Shown piece after piece: positions 6,676 to 15,452 of a stretch of DNA of 64,000 nucleotides. Position 1 is the first letter of the stretch, and the number at the start of each line of letters is the position of its first letter. The stretch covers positions 10,409 to 74,408 of the forward strand of contig CAVVCH010000009.1 in the NCBI GenBank assembly GCA_963746605.1, written 5' to 3'. Below the pieces are notes generated by a model that had not been told where the DNA came from, ran no database searches, and saw nothing but the letters and a program-made list of their open reading frames with translations. This DNA comes from CAVQSS01 sp963746605 (lineage in GTDB: Bacteria; Desulfobacterota; RBG-13-43-22). The position numbers and the translations under genes were made by a program.

Positions 6676-8199
6676 TTATTTTTTTTCTCCTTTATTTCGA
6701 TCGGCCAGCCATTCGGTCAGTTCCTGGAGATTCTTCCGCAAATACCATCGTCCGTGGGCAAAGACGCCGTAATCAGCGCCCATCATGGCCGAAGCGAAAC
6801 GGGTGGAGTTGCCAAAAAACAGCCATTGTTCCATCCATTTCTTCTCCACGGCCTCATCAAAAGGGCTGCTTTTCTGGGCCAATCCTTTAGCCAACCCCTG
6901 GTCCCAGGCGGCCGTCATCACTTCCGTGGCCGCCAAGGTCATCTGGTTCGAGGTTTGAATGGTGTTCTCCAACCGCTGGAAATGCCCGGCCACCCAGGCC
7001 TGGCTGTGGCAGGACAGACAGACCTGCTGCATGGTCTTGAGCCGCTGCGCCTGTTCTTTTTCATCGATCAGGAAGGGAGTCGCCTGATCCCCGTTGAAAT
7101 CGGTGGGCAGGGGCAGCCCGGCTTTGTTTTTGATGATCGTGGTATCCGCCGATTTCGGGTGGGCATGGGCATAGATGAGCCCGAAGAGCCTCCAGGGCAG
7201 CCGATCGTTCATTCGATGGGTCCTTTCGGCCACCGTCCGGCCGCCATCCCCGGTGATCAGACTCACATGGCAGGCGGCGCAGGTGGGGGCGGTGAAATCC
7301 TTCCCCACCTTCCAGGGGACGCTCTTAAAATCCCAGTCCTTGTTCAGGGAGGCGTGCAGGGTGCCGTGTTTGCTCACCTCGTACACCGGAGAGGCCGGAA
7401 CATCGGGACCTTTGTGGCATTTGGAACAGGCATAGGGTTTACGGGCCACCTCGATGGAAAAGCCGTGGCGGCTGTGACAGGCCCCGCAGGAACCGAGACT
7501 GCCGTCGGGGTTGACCCGGCCTACCCCCTGGCTGGGCCAGCCGGTCAGGACCGGAAAACTCATCTCGCCCTGGGAGGTCTCCCGTTTCTGCAACCCTTTG
7601 ACCTCCACCACCGTCCCATGGCAAAAGAGGCAGGAGTCGGCGTTGGTCTGGTCGCTCGGCTTGGTCCACTGCATCCGGTTCTCCCGGAACGACCCGGAGG
7701 CATTCACCTCTTCCACCAGGCTGTGATAAACCGGGTTGTTCATCAAATTGCCGTAGGCCTTGGACATCAGGTTTTGACCGTATTGCTGGACTTCCTGGGA
7801 ATGGCAGGCGGCGCAATCCTCCGGGGTCACCACCACGTGGACCTGATAGCCGTTGTGTTCGAAGGAGTCTTTATGCCGGGAGGAATTTTGGGTATGGCAT
7901 TCGGCGCAGCCCACCACCGATCCGGCCAGCGTTTCAGCAATTTTATCGGTGGAGACCCGCCGTTCCGGTTTGGATTTTTTCAGTCCCTCCCGGGGCGTCA
8001 TCCGGGCGTGGCGGCTGTTTTCCCAGTCCTGCACCAGACCGGGGGTTAACTCCCGGTGGCAGGAAAGGCATTCCTGGGTAGAATCACTTACAACCACCTG
8101 TTTTTTAGGAGAAGCCGCCATAACAGAAACGGCCGCCAGCAGGAAAGCCGTCAACAACCCCGCCATCGCTTTACGCATCCCGGGTCTCCTTTTTCCCAT
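6676..8199 (-). CDS. Octahaem c-type cytochrome, hydroxylamine oxidoreductase-like family
   Basis: 507 residues with an N-terminal signal peptide (hydrophobic 10-29) and eight CXXCH haem sites: CLSCH at 44, then CAECH, CAACH, CLFCH, CGACH, CSKCH, CAACH and CLSCH. The number and spacing of sites, the early DWENSRHARM segment and a C-terminal GADYGVFAHGRWYL segment resemble octahaem proteins of the HAO/epsilon-Hao family. Members oxidise hydroxylamine, or in anaerobes without the P460 crosslink reduce nitrite or hydroxylamine. I cannot decide the P460 Tyr from sequence alone. It is periplasmic, next to rubredoxin and peroxiredoxin, suggesting nitrosative stress defence or nitrogen-oxide reduction. 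Confidence 0.75.
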   Translation of the reverse strand: MGKRRPGMRKAMAGLLTAFLLAAVSVMAASPKKQVVVSDSTQECLSCHRELTPGLVQDWENSRHARMTPREGLKKSKPERRVSTDKIAETLAGSVVGCAECHTQNSSRHKDSFEHNGYQVHVVVTPEDCAACHSQEVQQYGQNLMSKAYGNLMNNPVYHSLVEEVNASGSFRENRMQWTKPSDQTNADSCLFCHGTVVEVKGLQKRETSQGEMSFPVLTGWPSQGVGRVNPDGSLGSCGACHSRHGFSIEVARKPYACSKCHKGPDVPASPVYEVSKHGTLHASLNKDWDFKSVPWKVGKDFTAPTCAACHVSLITGDGGRTVAERTHRMNDRLPWRLFGLIYAHAHPKSADTTIIKNKAGLPLPTDFNGDQATPFLIDEKEQAQRLKTMQQVCLSCHSQAWVAGHFQRLENTIQTSNQMTLAATEVMTAAWDQGLAKGLAQKSSPFDEAVEKKWMEQWLFFGNSTRFASAMMGADYGVFAHGRWYLRKNLQELTEWLADRNKGEKK

Positions 8200-8209
8200 A
8201 TCTGATAAC

Positions 8210-8360
8210 CTCGCAAAAAGTCAAAAGACGACTTTCTGCTCGGCGGGGGATCACGCCTTAGGCGTGACTCCCCCGCCATTGGAAGTGAATTCCAATGGTG
8301 CCACCCTCACCCCAGCCCGGCGCTTATTCGCGCTCGGGCTGCTGACGGACTTTTGCGAGT
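8210..8360. repeat. MITE-like element with nested hairpins
   Basis: Bounded by inverted ends CTCGCAAAAAGTC (about 8210-8222) and GACTTTTGCGAG (about 8348-8359). Inside are a 16-bp stem with loop TTA (8242-8277), ATTGGAA/TTCCAAT (8278-8296) and AGCCCGGCGC/GCGCTCGGGCT (8314-8340); GACGGAC/GTCCGTC (8344-8365) overlaps the right end. It fills the gap between korB and the cytochrome gene and may also act as a terminator for korAB. No coding capacity is seen. Confidence 0.6.
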
Positions 8361-8365
8361 CCGTC

Positions 8366-9220
8366 TTATTGGAAGCTCTCTAAAATCCGGCCGAACCGCT
8401 CCCCGTCGACCCCCCGGTGGATAATCGGACCGGCCGACAAGGCCGCCAGGTGGGATTCGTACGTGGGCCGGGTGTTCTCATAGAGGATGCCCACGGGGAT
8501 TCGATCCCCCCATTCTCGGGATTTGGCTAACGCCTCCTCCCAGCGCTGGGGGTCATAAGAGGGGGGTAATTCATAGCACCTTTTTTTGTACCAGCCGTAG
8601 GTGTTGACTTTGTTAAAGGAGACACAGGGCTGCAGGATGTCCACCAGGGAGAAGCCGGGATGCCGGACGGCCTGAACGATCAATCCCACCAGGTGGTCCT
8701 CCATTCCGGAAAACCCCCGGGCCACGAACCCGGCCTGCATGGCCACGGCCACCAGAACCGGGTTGAAAGGAGCGGCCGGTACGCCTTCCGGCTGGGCTTT
8801 GGTGATGAAACCTTCCTCGGTCGTCGGACTGGCCTGCCCTTTGGTCAAGCCGTAAATCTGGTTGTTGTGAACCAGCAGAGTCAGGTCGATGTTGCGCCGG
8901 ATGGCCGCCAGGAAATGATTGCCTCCCTCGCCGTAATTGCAGCCGTCCCCGCTTTCGGCGATCACCGTCAAGTCCGGGTTGACCAGTTTGGCCCCGGTGG
9001 CCACCGGCAGTGCCCGGCCGTGAAGGCCGTTGAAAACATTGGCCCTCAAATAATGGGGCGCCTTGGCCGCCTGGCCGATGCCGGACACCAGCAGGACCTG
9101 GTGCGGTTCCAGTTCCAAGGCGGCCAGGGCCTTTTTGACCGCCGTCAGAATGGAATGGTTTCCGCAACCCGGACACCAGGCTGTTTCAAAATTTCCGTAA
9201 TCCTCCCAGCGGACCGTCAT
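8366..9220 (-). CDS. korB: 2-oxoacid:ferredoxin oxidoreductase, beta subunit
   Basis: 284 residues. The TPP-binding signature GDG at 91-93 with NYGEGGNHF downstream, C16-x2-C19 in AWCPGCGNH and the later Cys in QPCVSFN are those of beta subunits carrying TPP and one [4Fe-4S] cluster. With the alpha subunit it catalyses reversible oxidative decarboxylation of a 2-oxoacid to acyl-CoA with ferredoxin; 2-oxoglutarate is the likeliest substrate but this is inferred from overall similarity. It overlaps the alpha-subunit stop by 4 bp. No separate delta (ferredoxin) subunit lies nearby. Confidence 0.9.
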   Translation of the reverse strand: MTVRWEDYGNFETAWCPGCGNHSILTAVKKALAALELEPHQVLLVSGIGQAAKAPHYLRANVFNGLHGRALPVATGAKLVNPDLTVIAESGDGCNYGEGGNHFLAAIRRNIDLTLLVHNNQIYGLTKGQASPTTEEGFITKAQPEGVPAAPFNPVLVAVAMQAGFVARGFSGMEDHLVGLIVQAVRHPGFSLVDILQPCVSFNKVNTYGWYKKRCYELPPSYDPQRWEEALAKSREWGDRIPVGILYENTRPTYESHLAALSAGPIIHRGVDGERFGRILESFQ

Positions 9221-10893
9221 GCCTCCTCCAACCCTCTCAGGATATACTCCGGGGTGATCGGCCAGCCGTCATAGCGCCGGATCTGCCGCCGAATCTGAAA
9301 TCCGGTTTCCTGCCGCAGCAGTCTGGCGAACTGACCGGTGGCATTGCCTTCGATCGACACGACCTCCCCGGCCTGCTGTAGATGGGAAAAAAAATGATCG
9401 GGATTTAAAGGCCAGACCTGGGAAAAATGCAGCACCCCCACCGATCGCCCCGCGGTCCTCAAGGCCGCCGCGGCTTCCAGGACCGAACCCCGGTTGGAGC
9501 CCCAAGTCACCAGCAGCAGCTCCGAGTGGAGATCGCCCGTTACCTCCGGGGGAACCACCCGGTCTTTCAACAGGGCCGATTTTTTCGACCGCTTTTCCAC
9601 CATCTGGATCCGGACGGATAGATCTTCGGTCAGGTGCCCGTCTTCGGTGTGCTCGTCGCTGTCGGCTACAACCAGCTGCTTGCTCAAGCCGGGGCGCAGC
9701 CGCGGGGAGACCCCCTCCGGGGTGAAGGCATAGCGGTGATACGTTCCGGACGCCGGTTCAGCCCCTGCCGGGGGTGCGGGAGGCAACGGCGTCGGGTCGA
9801 AAGGGATGACATCCCGATAGGAATCGGCCAGGAACTGATCGGTCAGCACAAAAACCGGCCCCTGGGACAGTTCAGCTATTTCCAGTGCCCGGCGGGTGAT
9901 CCGGAAACATTCTTCCACCGATCCCGGGGCGAAGACGGCCCGGGGAAACTCGCCGTGCCCGGCATGCAGCACCAGTTCCAGGTCCCCCTGTTCGGTCCGG
10001 GTCGGCAGTCCGGTGGCCGGACCGGGTCTTTGGGCGACCACGATGACCAGCGGAGTTTCGGTCATGCCGGCCAGACTGACCCCTTCAGTCATTAAGTCGA
10101 ACCCCCCGCCCGAAGTGGCCACCATGCTGGGCGCCCCGGCAAAGGAGGCCCCCAGGGCCATATTGATCACGGCAATCTCATCTTCGGCCTGCTCGACGAC
10201 GATCCCCAGCGAAGAAGCCTGGGCCGCCAGGGTGAGCCCGATGGAGGTGGAGGGAGACATGGGATAGAAGGAAAAAAACTTCAATCCGGCCGAAAGGGCC
10301 CCCAGGGCGATGGCCTCATTGCCGTTCAGCAGGAGCCGGGCCGGTCGTTCGGGCGCCGGAGGCAGGGGGGGAAAGGAAACGGATTGTTGTTGGGTCCAGG
10401 AAAAAGCCTGTTGCAGGGCCTGGTGGTTGGCTTCCAGGGTCGCGGGGTTTTTGGCGCCGAAAAAATCTGCGGCGGCCTGAGCCGCCCGGGTCCCCGGCAG
10501 ACCCAGCAGGGAGGCGACGATCCCCAGGGCGGTCATGTTCCAGTACCGCTCCGGGGCCAAATCCGGATAAGGGATTCGCAGGCAGCGACCTTCCGGCGCC
10601 TCCCAGCGCTGATCCAGCAGGATGACGCCCTGCCCGCTTAACTCCCCCCGGTGAAGTTCCACGGTCAAGGGGTCCAGGGCTACCAGGATGTCGATCCGTT
10701 CCTGAGGCGCCTGCAGTTCGAGCCGCGAGGTCCGGAGACGAAAGGTATTGTGCCCCCCCCGGATCCGGGATTGATAATCCTGGGTGACGACGATCGAATA
10801 GCCGCACCGGACCAGGATCTTGGCCAAAAGCTGTCCGATGGTCACCAGGCCCTGGCCGGCTTCACCCCCGATGACGATATTGACCGAATCCAT
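9217..10893 (-). CDS. korA: 2-oxoacid:ferredoxin oxidoreductase, fused gamma-alpha subunit
   Basis: 558 residues in two domains. Residues 1 to about 185 are the gamma domain, with GGEAGQGLVTIG and SRIRGGHNTFRLR. Residues from about 190 are the alpha pyrimidine-binding domain, with GNEAIALGALSAG, FYPMSPSTSI and the C-terminal GWPITPEYIL. This gamma-alpha fusion is the common layout of KorA-type proteins. It is first in a two-gene operon with korB and acts in the cytoplasm to link 2-oxoacid metabolism to the ferredoxin pool. Confidence 0.9.
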   Translation of the reverse strand: MDSVNIVIGGEAGQGLVTIGQLLAKILVRCGYSIVVTQDYQSRIRGGHNTFRLRTSRLELQAPQERIDILVALDPLTVELHRGELSGQGVILLDQRWEAPEGRCLRIPYPDLAPERYWNMTALGIVASLLGLPGTRAAQAAADFFGAKNPATLEANHQALQQAFSWTQQQSVSFPPLPPAPERPARLLLNGNEAIALGALSAGLKFFSFYPMSPSTSIGLTLAAQASSLGIVVEQAEDEIAVINMALGASFAGAPSMVATSGGGFDLMTEGVSLAGMTETPLVIVVAQRPGPATGLPTRTEQGDLELVLHAGHGEFPRAVFAPGSVEECFRITRRALEIAELSQGPVFVLTDQFLADSYRDVIPFDPTPLPPAPPAGAEPASGTYHRYAFTPEGVSPRLRPGLSKQLVVADSDEHTEDGHLTEDLSVRIQMVEKRSKKSALLKDRVVPPEVTGDLHSELLLVTWGSNRGSVLEAAAALRTAGRSVGVLHFSQVWPLNPDHFFSHLQQAGEVVSIEGNATGQFARLLRQETGFQIRRQIRRYDGWPITPEYILRGLEEA

Positions 10894-10913
10894 GAGGCCC
10901 TCCGGGTCTTGTC

Positions 10914-11450
10914 TCAGCCCGCCCCTTCCAATCCGGCCCGCTCTTTTTCCATGAACCAGCCTTCAGGATCCGAAAGATAGTAATGGGTATCCCGAAGAGC
11001 CTGGGAATGTCCTTTTTCTTCCAGGATCATCTGAGCCAGAAAGGCCTTCTCCAGCGGATCAATGGCCTTAGCTAACTGGTTTTCGTAGAACTCAACGCTC
11101 CGCAGCTCAAAATCCAGGGCGAGTTTCAGGGCATCGAGGTCGTTGCTGCCCGCAATGCCGGCCTGCCGGTAGCGGGTCGTCAGTTCCCGAAAAACCTCCC
11201 CCAGATCCTGATAGGGACATTGAAGATTTTTCCAGTCCTCGGACCAATGTTGATCCTTGGTCAGGGAATCAGAAATCTTCCGGATGCGTTCCAGATGGAC
11301 GATTTCGTCCTCAATGAGCAGGCGAAAGATCTCTTTCCCCAGCGGGTTCTCCGAAGTGGAGCTGGCCTTTTCATAAAAGGCCCGGCCCTTTTCTTCCATC
11401 TCCTGGGCCGTGCAAAGCATCTGAATGAAGCGTTCTTTGCTTTCTGTCAT
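10914..11450 (-). CDS. Ferritin-like diiron protein (rubrerythrin-related, no rubredoxin domain)
   Basis: 178 residues, all alpha. Two ferritin half-repeats are visible, with iron ligands in QEMEEKGRAFYEKAS, EDEIVHLERI, DFELRSVEFYENQL and LEEKGHSQALRDTHYY, i.e. paired E and ExxH motifs. It lacks the rubredoxin tail of classical rubrerythrin. The probable role is iron handling or peroxide reduction. It sits 20 bp upstream of korA on the same strand, so it may be co-transcribed; a 187-bp gap without recognisable elements separates it from rubrerythrin. Confidence 0.8.
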   Translation of the reverse strand: MTESKERFIQMLCTAQEMEEKGRAFYEKASSTSENPLGKEIFRLLIEDEIVHLERIRKISDSLTKDQHWSEDWKNLQCPYQDLGEVFRELTTRYRQAGIAGSNDLDALKLALDFELRSVEFYENQLAKAIDPLEKAFLAQMILEEKGHSQALRDTHYYLSDPEGWFMEKERAGLEGAG

Positions 11451-11637
11451 GGTCTCCTCGTCGAATTCTGGGTGGTTTCCTGGGCGGAGCGAATAGGTCC
11501 CGCCCTGTCAGTCGGTTTATTTTCAGGATAACAAAACTCGGGAACGAGTGCAACAGAGAGTTGGTTCTTCGTCCTTTTCGGCGTCCGGCGAACCGGCCGC
11601 CCGCCCAAAGGGCGAATCACCAAACATCAATCCATTG

Positions 11638-12210
11638 CTACCAGTCTTCGCATAGCAATTCGAATTGGTCCCGCTGATGGTCACAGGCGGGACACTTATC
11701 CGGGGCCTCGCGGCCCTCCTCCAGGTAGCCGCAGTTGCGGCAGCGCCAGGTGACGACTTTATCTTTCTTAAAAACCGTGCCGTTTTTGATATTAGCCAAG
11801 AAGCCGAGGTAGCGTCGTTCGTGTTGTTTTTCGGCCACGGCGATGGACTCGAAAATCTTGGCGATCTCCTCAAATCCTTCCTCCTTAGCCACCCTGCCAA
11901 AGGACGGGTACATATCCGTCCACTCGTAATTCTCTCCCCCGGCGGCTTCTTTGAGGTTTTCCGCCGTGGTCCCTATGACCCCGGCCGGAAATTTCGCCTG
12001 AATCTCCACTTCCCCCCCCAACAGCAGTTTAAATAACCGCTTGGCGTGTTCCTTCTCCTGATTGGCCGTTTCTTCAAAGATATACTGGATCTGGACATAC
12101 CCTTCTTTTTTGGCCTGACTGGCAAAATAGGTATAGCGGTTCCGGGCCTGCGATTCACCGGCAAAGGCGGTTAGCAGGTTTCTTTCCGTTTTGGACCCTT
12201 TTAATTCCAT
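11638..12210 (-). CDS. rbr: Rubrerythrin
   Basis: 190 residues. The N-terminal ferritin-like domain has FAGESQARNRY and the ExxH motif EKEH at 52-55, with a second set at SIAVAEKQHERRY. The C-terminal rubredoxin domain uses C157, C160, C173 and C176. It is a cytoplasmic NADH peroxidase that takes electrons from rubredoxin. It lies 36 bp downstream of the PerR/Fur-type gene, the classic regulator-target pair. SD AAGGAG precedes the ATG. Confidence 0.95.
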   Translation of the reverse strand: MELKGSKTERNLLTAFAGESQARNRYTYFASQAKKEGYVQIQYIFEETANQEKEHAKRLFKLLLGGEVEIQAKFPAGVIGTTAENLKEAAGGENYEWTDMYPSFGRVAKEEGFEEIAKIFESIAVAEKQHERRYLGFLANIKNGTVFKKDKVVTWRCRNCGYLEEGREAPDKCPACDHQRDQFELLCEDW

Positions 12211-12246
12211 AATTATCGCTCCTTTCCCTGGATATCTATACTCACG

Positions 12247-12660
12247 CTAATGGCTCTTTTGCTTTTTGGTCTTACACCGTGGACAAAGTCCGACAAATTC
12301 CAGGCGGCAGCTTAAAAGCTCATAATCCGTCTCTAAAGCAACCTTTTTTTCCATTTCTTGTGGATAGTCAATCAGCAGGTCTTTAACTTGCCCGCATTGT
12401 ACGCACCGCAAGTGAAAATGGTCGTCCGTATTCCCATCATAGCGGCGCTGGTTGCCGGTCCCATCCAACCGCAGGATCTGATTTTGTCCGGCCATTAATT
12501 CCAGGTTGCGGTAGATAGTCCCCAAGCTGATTTTGGGAAGTTTTTTTCTAACCAGGGCATGGACCTCATCAGCGGTCGGGTGAGAAGAAACTTTTCTGAT
12601 TTCTTCCAAAATGACCAGACGCTGTTTGGTGGTCCTGGTTTTCTTTTCCTTAATTTCCAT
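12247..12660 (-). CDS. Fur-family repressor, PerR-like
   Basis: 137 residues. The winged-helix part includes HPTADEVHALVRKKLPKISLGTIYRNLELM. The metal sites are visible: H81/H83 in DDHFHLRC, and structural zinc Cys pairs C86-x2-C89 and C126-x2-C129. Two intact CxxC pairs and its position directly before rubrerythrin favour PerR (peroxide sensing by metal-catalysed His oxidation) over ferric Fur, but sequence alone does not settle this. It probably represses its own rbr operon. I found no convincing PerR box by eye in the 54-bp upstream gap. Confidence 0.85.
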   Translation of the reverse strand: MEIKEKKTRTTKQRLVILEEIRKVSSHPTADEVHALVRKKLPKISLGTIYRNLELMAGQNQILRLDGTGNQRRYDGNTDDHFHLRCVQCGQVKDLLIDYPQEMEKKVALETDYELLSCRLEFVGLCPRCKTKKQKSH

Positions 12661-12714
12661 ACGTTTTTGCTTCCGTCACGCCTTCAAATAGTCAGGAATG
12701 GATTTCGTTTCGGT

Positions 12715-13452
12715 TCAGGCCTCCGCCCCGCCGGATACGGAAATAATTTCACCGGTCAAATAATCGGATTGATCGGAGGAAAGGAAGGCCACCACCCGGA
12801 CCACATCCTGAACGCGGGCGATCCGGCCCAAGGGAACGCTCTTCAGAAGTTCCTTGAGGATGTCGTCGTTGCCCCAAAAGGGCCTGGAAAAATCGGTTTC
12901 CACCATTCCAGGGGCCACAGCGTTGACCCGAATCCCGTAAGAGGCCAATTCCTTGGCCAGGACCTTGGTTAGCATGTTCAGGCCCGCCTTGGCGATCCCG
13001 TAAATACCCATGCCGGGGGCGGCCCGGTGCCCGGCGATGGAACTGAGGTTGACGATGGCTCCACCTTTGGTTTTCAGCAGGGGAAAGGCTTGGCGGCAGC
13101 ACAAAAAGGCCGACTTCAAATTTCCTTCCAAAATCTTGTCCCAGAGAGCGATATCCGCTTCAACGGTGGAGGGGGTGAAGATATTCATCCCCATATTGTT
13201 GACCAGGATATCCAGACTGCCAAAGGCATCCCGGACGGTACTGAACAGTTGTTCCACCTCTTCGGCCTTGCCCAGGTGGGCCGCCACGGTAACCACCTCA
13301 CCCAGCTCTTCCCGGGCCTTCACCAAATTGGCTTCCTTTCGTCCGCAAATGGCCACCTTGGCGCCCGCTTCGACAAAATAGCGGGCAATCCCCAGTCCGA
13401 TCCCACGCGAACCTCCAGTAATCAAGATACGCTTACCGACAAAATCATCCAT
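12715..13452 (-). CDS. Short-chain dehydrogenase/reductase
   Basis: 245 residues from ATG at 13450-13452 (GAAGGAGAAGGCG upstream). The Rossmann motif TGGSRGIGLG is near the N-terminus, NNMG lies mid-protein, and the Ser-Tyr-Lys catalytic set is in NLSSIAGH and YGIAKAG. The C-terminal YLTGEIISVSGG is typical of classical SDRs of the FabG type. The substrate is unknown; a 3-oxoacyl or sugar-type ketone is possible. It lies between cysS (17 bp) and the PerR-like gene. Confidence 0.85.
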   Translation of the reverse strand: MDDFVGKRILITGGSRGIGLGIARYFVEAGAKVAICGRKEANLVKAREELGEVVTVAAHLGKAEEVEQLFSTVRDAFGSLDILVNNMGMNIFTPSTVEADIALWDKILEGNLKSAFLCCRQAFPLLKTKGGAIVNLSSIAGHRAAPGMGIYGIAKAGLNMLTKVLAKELASYGIRVNAVAPGMVETDFSRPFWGNDDILKELLKSVPLGRIARVQDVVRVVAFLSSDQSDYLTGEIISVSGGAEA

Positions 13453-13469
13453 CGCCTTCTCCTTCAAAT

Positions 13470-14948
13470 CTATTCGTCCAAAACCCACTCCGTCCCCTGG
13501 GGGTTGTCCTTGAGGGTAACCCCCATTTCCCGGAGCTGGGCGCGCAGCTCGTCGGCCCGGGCCCAGTCTTTTTCCTTTCGAGCCTGAACCCGTTTGGAAA
13601 TCAAATCTTCGATGCCTGGTCTGGACAACCCGCGGCGTTCCAAAGCCCGCTCTCTTTCCTGATGAAAAAAATCGTCCAAGGGCCGATTCAGAATACCCAG
13701 GAGCCAGCCGGCGGCTTTCAAAACACCAGCGGCCTTGACCAGGGAGTCCTTGGAAGCTCCGCCGGTTTTAAGACTCAGACTATCCAGCAGGCGATTCAGT
13801 TTGCGCGAAAGATCGTGAAAGTACCCCAGGGCTTGGGCGGTATTGAAATCATCCTCCAGGGCCTCGTCAAATTTTTCCTTGAATTGCCCGACCAGTCCCT
13901 CCAGTTCCTGGATTTTTTCCTTCGACCAATCCCCTGCTCCCCCCCGCTGCCAGCGTTCTTCCGGTTGTTCCAAGTCTTTGACCAGTTGGTATAGACGGTG
14001 GAGATGATTCTGAGCCTCCTGCAAGGCCTCCTCCGAATAATCCAGCGGGGTACGGTAATGCCGTGACAGCAAAAACAAACGAACCGCTTCGGGATGGAAA
14101 CGCCGGACCATCTCCCGAATGGTTAAGAAATTACCCAGCGATTTGGACATTTTTTCGCCCCGGATGGTGACAAAACCGTTATGGACCCAGTACCGGGCCA
14201 GAGGACGACCCGAGGCGGCCATGGATTGGGCCTGCTCATTTTCATGATGAGGGAAAATCAGATCCTGCCCGCCTCCATGAATGTCGAAAGTCTCCCCCAG
14301 GTACTTGGAGCTCATGGCTGAACACTCGATATGCCATCCCGGCCGTCCCGGACCCCAGGGGCTTTCCCAGGTCGGCTCACCCTGTTTTCCGGCTTTCCAG
14401 AGGACAAAGTCCATGGGGTGGCGTTTGCGGGGGTCCACTTCGATCCTCGCCCCGGCCTGCATTTCCTCCAGGTTTCTCCCGGAAAGCCGTCCGTAGGGCC
14501 TAAAATGTTCTACCGCGAAAAAAACATCCCCGTCAACGGCGTAAGCCGTCCCCAGATCAATCAATTTCTGAACCAAGGCGATGATTTCCGGGACATGGCG
14601 GGTGGCCCGGGGTTCCACCTCGGGAGACAACACCCCCAAACCTTCCATGTCCTCTCTAAATTCTTCAATGTACTTTTCCGCCAATTGCTCGGCCTGGACC
14701 CCTTCCTGATTAGCCCGGGCGATGATCTTGTCGTCAATGTCGGTAAAGTTTCGGACGTAGGTCACCTCATACCCTTGGGAGCGGAGGAACCGAACGATCA
14801 CATCGAAAACGATCATAGACCGGGCATGGCCGATATGACAACTGTCATAGACGGTCACCCCGCAGACATAGATCCCCACCTGGGGGGGATTCAAAGGAAC
14901 AAAATCTTCCTTTTGACGGGTTTGGGAATTGTAAATCCTTAACGACAT
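13470..14948 (-). CDS. cysS: Cysteinyl-tRNA synthetase
   Basis: 492 residues, full length. Class I signature CHIGHARS follows the zinc Cys in GIYVCGVTVYDSCHIGH; the KMSKS loop is GEKMSKSLGN. The zinc site continues with HIECSAM and HHENE. The C-terminal DALR-like anticodon-binding part ends in LKDNPQGTEW. It charges tRNA-Cys in the cytoplasm. It follows ispF by 21 bp; the ispD-ispF-cysS order is common in bacteria. Confidence 0.97.
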   Translation of the reverse strand: MSLRIYNSQTRQKEDFVPLNPPQVGIYVCGVTVYDSCHIGHARSMIVFDVIVRFLRSQGYEVTYVRNFTDIDDKIIARANQEGVQAEQLAEKYIEEFREDMEGLGVLSPEVEPRATRHVPEIIALVQKLIDLGTAYAVDGDVFFAVEHFRPYGRLSGRNLEEMQAGARIEVDPRKRHPMDFVLWKAGKQGEPTWESPWGPGRPGWHIECSAMSSKYLGETFDIHGGGQDLIFPHHENEQAQSMAASGRPLARYWVHNGFVTIRGEKMSKSLGNFLTIREMVRRFHPEAVRLFLLSRHYRTPLDYSEEALQEAQNHLHRLYQLVKDLEQPEERWQRGGAGDWSKEKIQELEGLVGQFKEKFDEALEDDFNTAQALGYFHDLSRKLNRLLDSLSLKTGGASKDSLVKAAGVLKAAGWLLGILNRPLDDFFHQERERALERRGLSRPGIEDLISKRVQARKEKDWARADELRAQLREMGVTLKDNPQGTEWVLDE

Positions 14949-14969
14949 GGCAGTTCAGCACCCATTTGG

Positions 14970-15452
14970 CTATTGATTGATGAGGGCCACGGCGTAGGCG
15001 GCGATCCCCTCTTGCCGACCGCAAAACCCCAGTCCCTCGGAAGTGGTAGCTTTGATATGAATTTGGTCCGAAGAAATTTGCAGGCTTTCCGCCAGGGCCT
15101 GGCGCATGGAGGGGATAAAGTCCGCCAGTTTGGGCTGCTGGGCCACGATCGTGCTATCGAGGTAACCGATCTTCCAGCCTTCGGACCGGATCTTGGAATG
15201 GATGGTCTTTAAAAGGGTGAGGCTGGATGCCCCCTTATACTGTGGATCCGAATCCGGGAAATGCCGACCCAAATCTCCCAGCCCGGCGGCCCCCAGGAGG
15301 GCGTCTCCCACGGCGTGGGCCAGCACATCGGCATCGGAGTGCCCTTCCAGCCCAAGCGAATGAGGGATTTCGACCCCCCCCAGAATCAAGGCCCTTTCCG
15401 GAACCAGCCGGTGGACATCATAACCCAATCCCACTCGGAAAGGCGGGATCAC
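14970..15452 (-). CDS. ispF: 2-C-methyl-D-erythritol 2,4-cyclodiphosphate synthase
   Basis: 160 residues. The metal-binding GYDVHR motif is at the start, followed by LEGHSDADVLAHAVGDALLGA and the C-terminal KATTSEGLGFCGRQEGI. It catalyses the fifth step of the MEP isoprenoid pathway. Its ATG overlaps the ispD stop by 4 bp (ATGA), so the two enzymes are translationally coupled. Confidence 0.97.
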   Translation of the reverse strand: MIPPFRVGLGYDVHRLVPERALILGGVEIPHSLGLEGHSDADVLAHAVGDALLGAAGLGDLGRHFPDSDPQYKGASSLTLLKTIHSKIRSEGWKIGYLDSTIVAQQPKLADFIPSMRQALAESLQISSDQIHIKATTSEGLGFCGRQEGIAAYAVALINQ

